This document shows, piece by piece, positions 24,971-33,541 of a stretch of 41,284 bases of DNA (the first letter of the stretch is position 1; the number at the start of each line of letters is the position of its first letter). The translations under genes and the position numbers were made by a program. The DNA is taken from the NCBI GenBank assembly GCA_030066785.1, contig JASJAZ010000011.1:1-41284 (forward strand), in the 5' to 3' direction. The notes under the pieces were generated by a model that saw only the letters and a list, made by a program, of their open reading frames with translations, was not told the DNA's origin and did no database searches. Source of the stretch: Desulfobacterales bacterium. Lineage in GTDB: Bacteria > Desulfobacterota > Desulfobacteria > Desulfobacterales > JASJAZ01.

Positions 24971-26489
24971 ATGCTCCCCCAATAACAGTATCGGCCTCAG
25001 ATGCCGACGGCAATCGCAGTTGAACCGTCGTTCCTCGGTCCCTTTGGGACGTAAAAATCATCTCACCGCGATGATCCTGCACGATGCGTTCGGCAATGGC
25101 CAATCCCAATCCGGTGCCGCCGTCATCCCGTTTGGTGGTAAAAAACGGATCTCGAATGTGCTGCAGGGCATCAGCAGGAATGCCACGGCCTTGGTCGCGG
25201 ACTTCTATAACAACCTGCTGTCGCCTGGCATCATAAGCCGTAGACAGATGAACCGCCTTGTCCACCTCGGTCAGGGCCTCGCAGGCGTTAACCAATAGGT
25301 TGATAATAACTTGCTCAATCTTTTGAGTATTACCGCTAATGGCGGGAATGTTGGTACCATAATCCGCCTGAAAATTATGCGTACTTTTTTTTATTAGATT
25401 TCCCACCAGACCAACGGCTTTGGCCGACACCGCGTTGATATCGATGGAATCGTCCATTTCAGGCGGCTGTTGGCGGGCATAATCTTTCAGGTCAGCAACA
25501 ATGGTTTTAATCCGTTCGGCGCCCTCGGCAATATTGGTCATTAACAGGGGAATACGATTGCGAAGCTGCGAATATGGCATCTGACCCACCATAAAATCAC
25601 CATGTCGGTGCTGATGGTCATCCAGGATGGGCAGCGCTATATCCCAGACCTTTTGTAAAATGGGAGCATTCAACATAACAAACGTGACCGGGTTGTTAAT
25701 TTCGTGGGCTACGCCGGAGACAAGCGTACCAAGGGTTGCCATTTTATCGGCCTGAAAAAGCTGTTCCTGGTGCAGTTTTGACTGTTTTTCAGCCTCACTC
25801 CGGCGCCGTTCGCTTTGTAAGTTTTGCCAAATGATATAAGACGACAGCCCCACAATCAATATGGCTATACCCAGACAAACCCAAGTCAGCTTCCGCGTAA
25901 TGGCGGCGATCTCCTCGCGCACATCTTCCACATAAATGCCCGTGCCAATGATCCATTCCCACGGTTTAAAGCCTTTTACGTAAGAAATTTTGGGAACGAT
26001 CCGTTGGGGATCGTCTTTCCATTGCCATTGATAATCCACATACCCGGCACCCTGCGACTGAACGACTTTGACACATTCCACAAACAGCCGTTTGCCATTT
26101 GGATCTTTGAAATCCGAGATGTCCTGGCCCACCAGATCTTGGCGATACGGGTGCATGATTAAAATTGGATGGGTATCGTTAATCCAGAAATAATCTTTGC
26201 TTTCGGGCCCGTAGCGCATCTGCTGCAGGTGTTCGACGGCCTGTGCCTGAGCTTGCGCGCGGCTGAGAAGTCCGTCGCCCTCCTTATTATAATAACTCTG
26301 CAAGATACTCCCGGCCGCTTCGGTTAACTCGCGGATCATTTCCCGTTTAGCGGTCATCAAGCGTTCTTCCATAATCGGCAGCACCAGGAAAAAAATCGTG
26401 CCGACAAAAAGGATCACCGTTAAAACCGCCGGCAAAACAACTCGAACAGGTATGCCCTGAAGTTTGAGGTTAATGGGTCGCGCATGCAT
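24963..26489 (-). CDS. Cache-domain sensor histidine kinase
   Basis: A first membrane helix (about residues 14-34), a periplasmic single Cache (sCache_2-type) ligand domain (YFWINDTHPILIMHPYRQDL, WIIGTGIYVEDV) and a second helix (LGIAILIVGLSSYIIW) precede the kinase core. The core has H-box GVAHEINNPVTFV, N-box INLLVNACEAL, G1 VRDQGRGIP and G2 GGTGLGLAI. The layout is DctB-like: it senses a small extracellular molecule, commonly a carboxylate, and phosphorylates the adjacent regulator. With the regulator and the OFA transporter it makes a complete sense-and-import module. The start ATG at 26489 has only a distant GGAA. Confidence 0.92.
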   Translation of the reverse strand: MHARPINLKLQGIPVRVVLPAVLTVILFVGTIFFLVLPIMEERLMTAKREMIRELTEAAGSILQSYYNKEGDGLLSRAQAQAQAVEHLQQMRYGPESKDYFWINDTHPILIMHPYRQDLVGQDISDFKDPNGKRLFVECVKVVQSQGAGYVDYQWQWKDDPQRIVPKISYVKGFKPWEWIIGTGIYVEDVREEIAAITRKLTWVCLGIAILIVGLSSYIIWQNLQSERRRSEAEKQSKLHQEQLFQADKMATLGTLVSGVAHEINNPVTFVMLNAPILQKVWDIALPILDDHQHRHGDFMVGQMPYSQLRNRIPLLMTNIAEGAERIKTIVADLKDYARQQPPEMDDSIDINAVSAKAVGLVGNLIKKSTHNFQADYGTNIPAISGNTQKIEQVIINLLVNACEALTEVDKAVHLSTAYDARRQQVVIEVRDQGRGIPADALQHIRDPFFTTKRDDGGTGLGLAIAERIVQDHRGEMIFTSQRDRGTTVQLRLPSASEADTVIGGAYE

Positions 26490-26748
26490 ATCTAAAATTC
26501 CATGTAAAACGCCGTCAGATCAATGCAATATGACGCAATGCCGCTTTGTGTGTCAAGCGCCGCTGCAGGCCCATGCGTTGCGGCCTAAATACTTTATAGT
26601 CGATTTTCGGAGTCGGCCAATACAATTAATCATAACGGCCAACTAGATATCTTATGGGCAAAGTATCAAAATTGATTGAAGCGGTAAAAAAACAATCCCA
26701 AGCTTATTTTTCATTTTACCAAAAATAAATTCTCAGCTATAGAGGATG

Positions 26749-26776
26749 GTTGCATCGTTTAAACCCCGGATGCAAC
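26749..26776 (+). promoter_or_regulatory. 8-bp inverted repeat upstream of the peptide-binding protein gene
   Basis: GTTGCATC (26749-26756) and GATGCAAC (26769-26776) are an exact inverted repeat separated by 12 bases, about 95 bases before the ATG. It could be an operator or a leader hairpin. The rest of the 26490-26869 divergent gap (380 bases) is AT-rich with no other feature I can defend. Confidence 0.4.
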
Positions 26777-26869
26777 ATAATCGACGACCTGTTCAAATGG
26801 CAGGTGAACCTCGTTCTTTTCGGGGATGTGAGGGTAAACATTTACAGAGTTTCAAAAAAGGAGGAAGGA

Positions 26870-28423
26870 ATGAAGAAAGTATTTGTGTTTTGTTTAGCGA
26901 TTTTCATGCTAATTCCTTTGGCTACAACTGCAGGTGCCAAAACATTAAAATTAGGCCTCGATGCCGGTCCGGTATCGCAGGATCCCCAGGTGCAGTTGTC
27001 CGGCGGCATGCTGCAGTATTCACATTGGGTGTTTGATCCGCTTGTACGTTATCGACAGGATATGAGTTTTGAGCCGCGCCTGGCGGAAAAGTGGGAACGC
27101 GTTGATGATCTGACCATGCGGTTTTATCTGCGCAAGGGTGTTAAATTTCACAGCGGCAATGCTTTTACAGCCAAGGACGTTAAATTTACCTTTGATCGTT
27201 TTTATAAAAGCGCTGATTTCAAAGGCCTGTTTGCCCCATTTGAGGGTTGCCATATCGTCGATGACCATACCTTGGATATCAAAACCAAAAAACCTTACGC
27301 GCTGCTGATCAACATGGCCACCTATATTTTTCCCTTGGACAGTCAATTTTACTCCGGTACGGATGCTTCGGGTCAGCCCAAAGATGCGGTGGTTAAAATC
27401 GGGCCGTCGTTTGCCCTTCATAATTCCTCCGGAACCGGACCTTACAAGGTGTCCCATTGGGAACAGGGGGCCAAATATGTATTTGATCGCTTTGCCAACT
27501 ACTGGGACAAAAAATCACCCGGCAATGTCGATCAGATTATTCTGACCCCGATTAAAGAGGATGCCACCCGGGTGGCGGCGCTGCTTTCCGGTGATGTCGA
27601 TTTTATTTCACCGGTACCGCCCCAGGATTTCAAAAGAGTCAGCAAAGATACCAAGACCAAGTTGATAACCTATCCCGGCGGCCGTATCATCACGATTCAA
27701 TTGAATCAGAAACGGCGCCCCGAATTCAAGGATGCGCGCGTGCGCCAAGCCATTGTGCATGCCATCAACAACGAGGGTATCGTTAAAAAGATCATGAAAG
27801 GCACCGCCACCACAGCCGGTCAACAGAGTCCCAAAGGCTACATGGGGCACAATCCCAAACTCAAACCGCGCTATGGCCTGCGAAAAGCCAAAAAATTCAT
27901 GAAGGAAGCCGGTTTGGCTGATGGTTTTGAGTGCACCATGATAGCTCCTAACAATCGTTATGTGAACGACGAAAAAATTGCCGAAGCGGTGGTGTCCATG
28001 CTGGCTAAAATTAACATCAAGGTGAACCTCAAAACCATGCCCAAGGCTCAATACTGGGATGAGTTTGATGCCCAGGTGGCCGACATCCAAATGATCGGCT
28101 GGCACTCCGATACGGAAGATTCCGGTAACTTTTCCGAATTTTTGGTCATGTGCCCTAATAAGGAAACTGGATACGGTCAGTACAATAGCGGCAATTACTG
28201 CAATCCCAAAATCGATGAATTGACCATGGCCGCCCAGACCGAAACGGATCTGAAAAAACGGGCAAAGATCCTGAAGGAAATTGAACAAATTCTGTATGAT
28301 GATGCGGCCTTTGTGCCCTTTCACTGGCAAAACCACTCCTACGGCGGCAAGAACAAAGTAGATATCAAGAAAATCGTCAACACCATGAATTTCCCATATC
28401 TGGGTGATTTGGTGATTAAGTAA
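26870..28423 (+). CDS. Peptide-type ABC transporter substrate-binding protein
   Basis: The 517-aa product has a cleavable signal (MKKVFVFCLAIFMLIPL, cleavage after AGA) and the SBP_bac_5 fold of DppA/OppA proteins (VFDPLVRYRQDMSFEPRLAE, RKGVKFHSGNAFTAKDVKF, ARVRQAIVHAIN). It captures a peptide or, as in several relatives, nickel or another solute in the periplasm. AAAGGAGGAAGGA fixes the ATG at 26870, inside the longer track ORF. It is the first gene of a five-gene importer. A hairpin after it probably keeps its level above that of the permeases. The ligand cannot be read from sequence. Confidence 0.93.
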   Translation: MKKVFVFCLAIFMLIPLATTAGAKTLKLGLDAGPVSQDPQVQLSGGMLQYSHWVFDPLVRYRQDMSFEPRLAEKWERVDDLTMRFYLRKGVKFHSGNAFTAKDVKFTFDRFYKSADFKGLFAPFEGCHIVDDHTLDIKTKKPYALLINMATYIFPLDSQFYSGTDASGQPKDAVVKIGPSFALHNSSGTGPYKVSHWEQGAKYVFDRFANYWDKKSPGNVDQIILTPIKEDATRVAALLSGDVDFISPVPPQDFKRVSKDTKTKLITYPGGRIITIQLNQKRRPEFKDARVRQAIVHAINNEGIVKKIMKGTATTAGQQSPKGYMGHNPKLKPRYGLRKAKKFMKEAGLADGFECTMIAPNNRYVNDEKIAEAVVSMLAKINIKVNLKTMPKAQYWDEFDAQVADIQMIGWHSDTEDSGNFSEFLVMCPNKETGYGQYNSGNYCNPKIDELTMAAQTETDLKKRAKILKEIEQILYDDAAFVPFHWQNHSYGGKNKVDIKKIVNTMNFPYLGDLVIK

Positions 28424-28446
28424 GCTGCTAAATTAAACATCAGCAT

Positions 28447-28493
28447 GGGGCAGGTGGTCGTTATAAATCATAGCACCCCTGCCCTACGTTTTT
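28447..28493 (+). terminator. Intra-operon attenuator/terminator after the binding protein gene
   Basis: GGGCAGG (28448-28454) pairs with CCTGCCC (28478-28484), and a TTTTT run follows at 28489. It lies in the 130-base gap between the binding protein and first permease gene, so it is likely a partial terminator or mRNA-stabilising stem-loop that gives unequal expression. Confidence 0.55.
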
Positions 28494-28553
28494 ATAATGG
28501 GTGCGCATTTGGCAAAACAACGCGACCCTTAAACAAAAGAATAATCAACCCCC

Positions 28554-29528
28554 ATGTTCGCATTTATTGTCAGACGTATCATCCAGGCCATTATTGTGAT
28601 GCTGGTCATCGGCCTGGTGGGATTCATCATCCAGCACCAGATTGGTGATCCCGTCCGAGACTTAGTGGGCGAGCGGGTCACACCCGCCGAACGCGAAGTC
28701 ATCCGGGATCAACTGGGCTTAAATGATCCCTTTTACATCCAATATGTCCGTTTTGTAAAAAATGCCGTTAAAGGCGATCTGGGTCTGTCTTTTTTCTACA
28801 AAAAACCTGCTCTCGAAGTCATTTTAGCCAAAGCCCCCGCAACCATCGAGCTGGTCCTTGTTACCGCCCTGATCCTGATCGTTGTCTCCATTCCGTCGGG
28901 TATTTATGCCGCTATTTATCCCAAAAGCTGGTTCTCCCGTATCATCATGGCAGTTAGTACCATCGGGGTGGCCATGCCTGTGTTTCTAACGGCCATCGTC
29001 CTGATTTATTTTTTTGGGGTGGAATTGAACTGGCTGCCGTCCTATGGACGGGGCGAAACCGTCAATCTCTGGGGATGGGAAAGCGGTTTTTTCACGCTGG
29101 ACGGGCTAAAACACCTGATATTACCCAGTGTATCCCTCTCATCGATCATGCTGCCGCTTTTCATCCGACTGGTCCGGGCCGAAATGATGGAAGTTCTGGA
29201 AACCGAATATATCAAATTCGCCTGGGCCAAGGGACTCCACCGGCAGCGGGTCTGGTATATTCATGCCTTTAAAAACACCCTGCTGCCGGTGATCACCGTC
29301 TTCGGCGTTCAGCTGGGAATTCTGGTTGCTTTTACGATTTTGACGGAAACCGTGTTTCAATGGCAGGGAATGGGTTTTATGTTTCTGGAGGCTGTGGAAC
29401 GCTCGGACACCACCCTTCTGGTGGCCTACCTGATTGTGGTGGGTGTCATTTTCGTTGTCGTCAATACCATCGTTGATATCATCTACGGGTTCGTCAACCC
29501 CATGGTAAGAATTGCAGGAACCAAATGA
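28554..29528 (+). CDS. ABC transporter permease, DppB-like
   Basis: The 324-aa protein has six predicted membrane helices and the BPD_transp_1 domain of the DppB type: the N-terminal LGLNDPFYIQYVRFVKNAVKGDLG segment, and the EAA-type loop (EVLETEYIKFAWAKGL) that docks the ATPases. With the next gene it forms the membrane channel for the substrate delivered by the binding protein. Its stop overlaps the next start by four bases (ATGA). Confidence 0.93.
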   Translation: MFAFIVRRIIQAIIVMLVIGLVGFIIQHQIGDPVRDLVGERVTPAEREVIRDQLGLNDPFYIQYVRFVKNAVKGDLGLSFFYKKPALEVILAKAPATIELVLVTALILIVVSIPSGIYAAIYPKSWFSRIIMAVSTIGVAMPVFLTAIVLIYFFGVELNWLPSYGRGETVNLWGWESGFFTLDGLKHLILPSVSLSSIMLPLFIRLVRAEMMEVLETEYIKFAWAKGLHRQRVWYIHAFKNTLLPVITVFGVQLGILVAFTILTETVFQWQGMGFMFLEAVERSDTTLLVAYLIVVGVIFVVVNTIVDIIYGFVNPMVRIAGTK

Positions 29529-30442
29529 AATCCTGGAATCGATTTAAAAATTCTTATCTTTTGTACAGCTTTAAGCGCGATCCCGTTGCAATTATCAGCT
29601 TTTGCGTTCTTGCGGTACTGGGAGTTATCAGTATTTTAGCACCGGTTATCGCACCGTACAATACCTATGATACTGCAACCATTGACATCATGGACGCCGA
29701 AACCCCCCCCACCTGGATGGAAGACGGCGATGAGCGGTTTATACTAGGAACCGATATCCAGGGCAGGGATCTTTTAAGTACGATGATTTTCGGATTGAGA
29801 GTTTCCCTGCTAATCGGCGTCGGTGCGGTATTGTTCCAGTCATTTGTAGGGATCTTGGTAGGCATTATTTCAGGTTTTTTTGGCGGAAAGCTTGATTCCT
29901 TCTTGATGAGGTTAGCTGATATTCAGTTTTCTTTACCCTACTTAATCGTTGCGATCTTCACTATGGCTATCTTCAAAGTGGCATTTGGTATCGGACGCTA
30001 TGAAGATCTAGCCGAACCACTGTTGATCATTATCATTGGATTATCGCAGTGGCCGCATTACGCCAGGACCGTTCGGGCTTCGGTTCTAGGAGAAAAGAAT
30101 AAGGAATATGTGGAGGCGGCCCGGGTGATAGGCATCAGCCGTCAGCTGATCATGTTTCGCCACATCTTACCCAATACCATGACGCCGGTTTTGGTTATTT
30201 CCACCATCCAGGTTGCCAATGCGATCATGAGTGAGGCCGCCCTCTCGTTTTTAGGTTTGGGCATGCCCATTACCAGACCCTCGCTGGGATCTCTTATTCG
30301 CGCCGGATTCGAATATATTTTCAGTGGCTCCTGGTGGATCACTTTCTTTCCGGGAGTCTTGCTGGTTATTTTAATCTTAGTGATCCTGCTGCTCGGGGAC
30401 TGGCTGAGGGATGTACTTAATCCGAAGTTATACAAGGGATAA
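29525..30442 (+). CDS. ABC transporter permease, DppC-like
   Basis: The 305-aa protein has the DppC-type N-terminal segment (FKRDPVAIISFCVLAVLGVIS), the periplasmic loop RFILGTDIQGRDLLSTMIFGLR and the EAA loop (EYVEAARVIGISRQLIMFRHIL). It partners the DppB-like permease and overlaps it by 4 bases, implying coupled translation. There are about six helices and the length is normal. Confidence 0.93.
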   Translation: MKSWNRFKNSYLLYSFKRDPVAIISFCVLAVLGVISILAPVIAPYNTYDTATIDIMDAETPPTWMEDGDERFILGTDIQGRDLLSTMIFGLRVSLLIGVGAVLFQSFVGILVGIISGFFGGKLDSFLMRLADIQFSLPYLIVAIFTMAIFKVAFGIGRYEDLAEPLLIIIIGLSQWPHYARTVRASVLGEKNKEYVEAARVIGISRQLIMFRHILPNTMTPVLVISTIQVANAIMSEAALSFLGLGMPITRPSLGSLIRAGFEYIFSGSWWITFFPGVLLVILILVILLLGDWLRDVLNPKLYKG

Positions 30443-30542
30443 GTTATCGGAGAAGAATAACTTAAAATTTAAATTGGATTACTGCATAAAAAGAATTTGA
30501 TTCATTTGATGATTCACAAAAAGATTGCTCTATTTCGCTATT

Positions 30543-31508
30543 ATGAGTCATTTACTTGAAGTAAAAGATCTGGAAGTAAAATTTGCATTACGATTTGGCG
30601 ACTTGACGGCCATCAACGGCGTTAGCTTGACCTTGGATAAAGGCGAGCGGCTGGGGATTGTGGGGGAAAGTGGGGCTGGAAAGTCGGTGACCGGTTTTGC
30701 GATTATCAACCTGCTGAGCAAACCCGGCTATATTTCCGCCGGGCGGGTTCTGTTAGAAGGCCAGGAATTAAATCGACTGCCGGAAGAAGACATGCGCAAA
30801 ATTCGCGGCAACCGCATCAGCATGATCTTTCAGGACCCCATGATGACCCTCAACCCGGTCCTGACGATCAAAACCCAGATGATCGAAACCATACTGGCTC
30901 ATGCAAATGTCAGCAAGACAGAGGCGACTGACATCGCTCTGGATAAATTAAAAAAGGTTCACATACCGTCTTCGGAAAAGAGAATTCACCAATATCCCCA
31001 TGAGTGCTCGGGTGGGATGCGGCAGCGGATAGTCGTTGCCATTGCTCTGCTGACTAATCCGGCTCTGATCATTGCCGATGAACCGACCACCGCTTTGGAC
31101 GTTACCATTCAGGCGGAAATCATGGATTTGCTTCAAGAGTTGTGCGCATCTGAAAAAATGGGACTCATCCTGATCACCCATGATCTGGGGGTTGTATCCC
31201 AGGTCACGGAAAGAATCGCTGTTATGTATGCAGGCAAAATTGCGGAAATCGGACCTACCCAGGTGGTCATCCATGATCCCCAACACCCTTACACCCAGGG
31301 ATTGATCAAAGCCTTGCCTGGCAGTCTCCAACCGGGATCACGTTTAAACCAGATCCCCGGCATGATGCCAACTTTAACCGATATTCCGCCGGGATGCGCT
31401 TTTCATCCCCGCTGTACCATCAGTGATACGATCTGCCGGATGGAAGTGCCGGCGTTGATCAGCAGACATGACCATGACCACATGATCGCCTGTCATGTGG
31501 TGAAGTAA
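30543..31508 (+). CDS. ABC transporter ATP-binding protein, DppD-like
   Basis: The protein has Walker A GESGAGKS, the ABC signature CSGGMRQR, Walker B ALIIADEPTTALD, and the extra C-terminal oligopeptide-type domain with Cys residues (GCAFHPRCTISDTICR), which in DppD/OppD relatives can hold an iron-sulfur cluster. The track starts at a TTG at 30525; I prefer the ATG at 30543, which gives the usual start but has no good ribosome site. It energises the two permeases together with the next gene. Confidence 0.93.
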   Translation: MSHLLEVKDLEVKFALRFGDLTAINGVSLTLDKGERLGIVGESGAGKSVTGFAIINLLSKPGYISAGRVLLEGQELNRLPEEDMRKIRGNRISMIFQDPMMTLNPVLTIKTQMIETILAHANVSKTEATDIALDKLKKVHIPSSEKRIHQYPHECSGGMRQRIVVAIALLTNPALIIADEPTTALDVTIQAEIMDLLQELCASEKMGLILITHDLGVVSQVTERIAVMYAGKIAEIGPTQVVIHDPQHPYTQGLIKALPGSLQPGSRLNQIPGMMPTLTDIPPGCAFHPRCTISDTICRMEVPALISRHDHDHMIACHVVK

Positions 31509-31605
31509 AGAAATCAAGTTCAGGGGCTCCAGCTCGAGGTTAAATTATCACGAACTTATTGAACCCGGCTTAATTCGGTAGTTTTTAGAGTGAAGGTTCT
31601 TCAGA

Positions 31606-32622
31606 ATGGAAAATGACAACAGCCTGCTGGCCGTCAACAACTTAGTCAAGCATTTCGATATTTCCGGTGGTTTGCTGGAACAGCTGCGCTGGAAAAACGG
31701 GCGAATCGTTCGCCGAAAGACTACGGTCAAAGCACTCAATGATATCAGTTTTTCCATTATGCCACGTGAAATTCTTGGTGTTGTTGGCGAAAGTGGCTGT
31801 GGCAAATCGACTCTGGCCCGAGCGGTGTTGGGTCTATATCCGCCCGACAGCGGGGAGATAAATTATCAAAGCAGCCGAATTGACAATTTAACACCCCATC
31901 AGATGCTGCCCTTTCGGAAAAAAATGCAGATGATTTTTCAGGACCCTTATGCATCCCTGAATCCCCGTATGACCGTAAAAAGAACGCTGGAGGAACCGTT
32001 CCTTTTTCACAATAAATCGGCCACACCCACAGAAGTCAAGGACAAGGTAGAGGAAGTCATGCAGCAGGTCGGGGTTGAGCCCAGCTGGATCACGCGTTAC
32101 CCCCACGAATTTTCCGGAGGCCAGAGACAGCGTATCAGTATTGCCAGAGCCTTGATGGTCGATCCGGAATTTATCGTGGCTGATGAGCCGGTGTCCGCCC
32201 TGGACGTCTCCATTCAAGCCCAGATACTGAACCTGCTAATGGAGGCCCAGGAAAAAAGAGGCCTAACCTATCTTTTTATTACCCATGACTTATCCGTTGT
32301 GGAACATTTCAGTACCCGCGTCGCAGTTATGTACCTCGGTAAAATCTGTGAATTGGCCGCCACTAGCGAACTATTCGAATCGCCCCGTCACCCTTACACC
32401 CAAGCACTGCTTAGCGCGATTCCGGAGCTTGGCCGACAGAAGCCCACGCACATCAAACTGAAAGGCGAGGTACCCACGCCTATCGAACTGCCAGCCGGCT
32501 GTGTATTTCATGGCCGATGTCTCTATACCGATGAGCGCTGCATCCGCGAAGTTCCCCAGTTAATTTCACTGAATTCAGGTGTTGAAGTCGCCTGCCATGC
32601 TGTTGAGGAAAATCGGATTTGA
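31606..32622 (+). CDS. ABC transporter ATP-binding protein, DppF-like
   Basis: The protein has Walker A GESGCGKST, signature FSGGQRQRIS, Walker B FIVADEPVSALD and the C-terminal oligo-peptide domain with CVFHGRCLYTDERC. At 338 aa it is the second, DppF-type ATPase of the importer. It lies 97 bases after the first ATPase gene. No terminator is obvious after the stop; the 176-base gap to the cupin holds a small dyad. Confidence 0.93.
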   Translation: MENDNSLLAVNNLVKHFDISGGLLEQLRWKNGRIVRRKTTVKALNDISFSIMPREILGVVGESGCGKSTLARAVLGLYPPDSGEINYQSSRIDNLTPHQMLPFRKKMQMIFQDPYASLNPRMTVKRTLEEPFLFHNKSATPTEVKDKVEEVMQQVGVEPSWITRYPHEFSGGQRQRISIARALMVDPEFIVADEPVSALDVSIQAQILNLLMEAQEKRGLTYLFITHDLSVVEHFSTRVAVMYLGKICELAATSELFESPRHPYTQALLSAIPELGRQKPTHIKLKGEVPTPIELPAGCVFHGRCLYTDERCIREVPQLISLNSGVEVACHAVEENRI

Positions 32623-32766
32623 TTATCAAAGTATCTCAGGCCTTAATTCTGCAATCAATTTTCAGATATTTTTTTAAATGATCCATGGATTTTAATATAA
32701 ATGCGGATGAATAAACATGCAGCGCAGATTCGGAGTTGCTAGAAAAATTTTTACGATTGCACGGAA

Positions 32767-32779
32767 TGCCGATACGGCA
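32767..32779 (+). promoter_or_regulatory. Short dyad in the leader of the second cupin gene
   Basis: TGCCG-ATA-CGGCA is a perfect 5-bp dyad just upstream of the AAAAGGAGGACCCA ribosome site. It may be an operator or a small leader hairpin; a chance dyad of this size is also possible. Confidence 0.3.
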
Positions 32780-32798
32780 CATTTAAAAGGAGGACCCA

Positions 32799-33200
32799 AT
32801 GGACATAATGAGTTTTAAAGATTGCGAAGATGTGAAGATAGAAAAATTCCCATTTAAAGGCTCGCAGCGGGATGTTACCGGAACCAGTATCCGATGGCTA
32901 TCGCGCCATGGCGACGACGGCAATGGGTATCCCGAGTATGGACTACGTTACTTCACAATTCAGCCGGGCGGCGAAATTCCCATTCACAACCATTTCTATC
33001 ATCAGACCATGTATATTTTGAGTGGCAAATTCGAGTGCTACCAATACGATATAGAAACGGAGAAGGCAGCCGAAACCAAAGTCACCACTTCCGGGGATTT
33101 TGTCTACATTCCCAGCATGGAGGCCCATGGCATGAAAAATATCGGCGATGAACCGGCGACCTTTCTGTGCTGCATCGCCAACGTCTATGAAGACAAATAA
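32799..33200 (+). CDS. Cupin domain protein, 133 aa
   Basis: This single cupin barrel has metal-ligand candidates in PIHNHFYHQTMY and SMEAHGMKN and the Gly-rich turns of the fold. AAAAGGAGGACCCA is a strong ribosome site. It lies after the peptide importer and before a UxaA-type dehydratase, with a dead gene between, so it may belong to the same sugar-acid or amino-acid catabolic set. Isomerase, decarboxylase-like or binding function cannot be distinguished. Confidence 0.85.
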   Translation: MDIMSFKDCEDVKIEKFPFKGSQRDVTGTSIRWLSRHGDDGNGYPEYGLRYFTIQPGGEIPIHNHFYHQTMYILSGKFECYQYDIETEKAAETKVTTSGDFVYIPSMEAHGMKNIGDEPATFLCCIANVYEDK

Positions 33201-33230
33201 TTTGCGGTAGGTAACATAACGCAAACCACC

Positions 33231-33493
33231 GAACGCCTGGATGGCTTTGATGAGCATCGTGTGCCGTCGTTTTTGCATTCAAAGACGCGTAAGAGATCGG
33301 TGTCGAAGTTAAATCGCTGTCCAAAGCCTATAATTCATGTGGTTGGTGAACCGAAACGCTGCCTGGCAATATCGTTATTGCCGCCGGAATGCGTAATATC
33401 AAATCCCCTCCAGACCGCGGTATGTTATATCTGCTGCAGGTTGCTGCTATTTCAGCTAAGCACGATGCGGCCAGTGCATCGATTACGGGCTAA
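33231..33493 (+). pseudogene. Remnant of an LL-diaminopimelate aminotransferase-like gene
   Basis: The gap between the cupin and UxaA-type gene contains short pieces that match, in order, the PLP-lysine region of DapL-type class I/II aminotransferases. GFDEHRVPSFLHSK is in one frame; in the next, EIGVEVKSLSKAYN, where the SLSKAYN Lys is the PLP site, is followed by CGW and a stop. Then comes PGNIVIAAGMRNIK up to another stop at 33491. At least one frameshift and one internal stop are visible. It keeps only about 85 codons of a roughly 400-codon gene, with no start or C-terminal half. Identification is by recalled motifs, so class is more certain than exact name. Confidence 0.6.
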
Positions 33494-33541
33494 CAATATT
33501 TTCAAAACGGCTTTAGATTCGAGTATTGGATTGATCCTAAA

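Noticed and set aside
26566-26582. Plus-strand AGGCCCATGCGTTGC as a second sigma54 promoter for the peptide importer
   Set aside because: The spacing fits, but the -24 half has two mismatches and it is almost 290 bases from the gene, with no enhancer-like repeats near.
27608-28336. 242-aa minus-strand ORF opposite the peptide-binding protein gene
   Set aside because: It lies wholly antisense to a clear SBP_bac_5 gene and is His/Phe-rich as expected for a shadow frame, with no ribosome site.
32943-33278. 111-aa minus-strand ORF across the second cupin gene
   Set aside because: Antisense shadow of the cupin gene, with no ribosome site.
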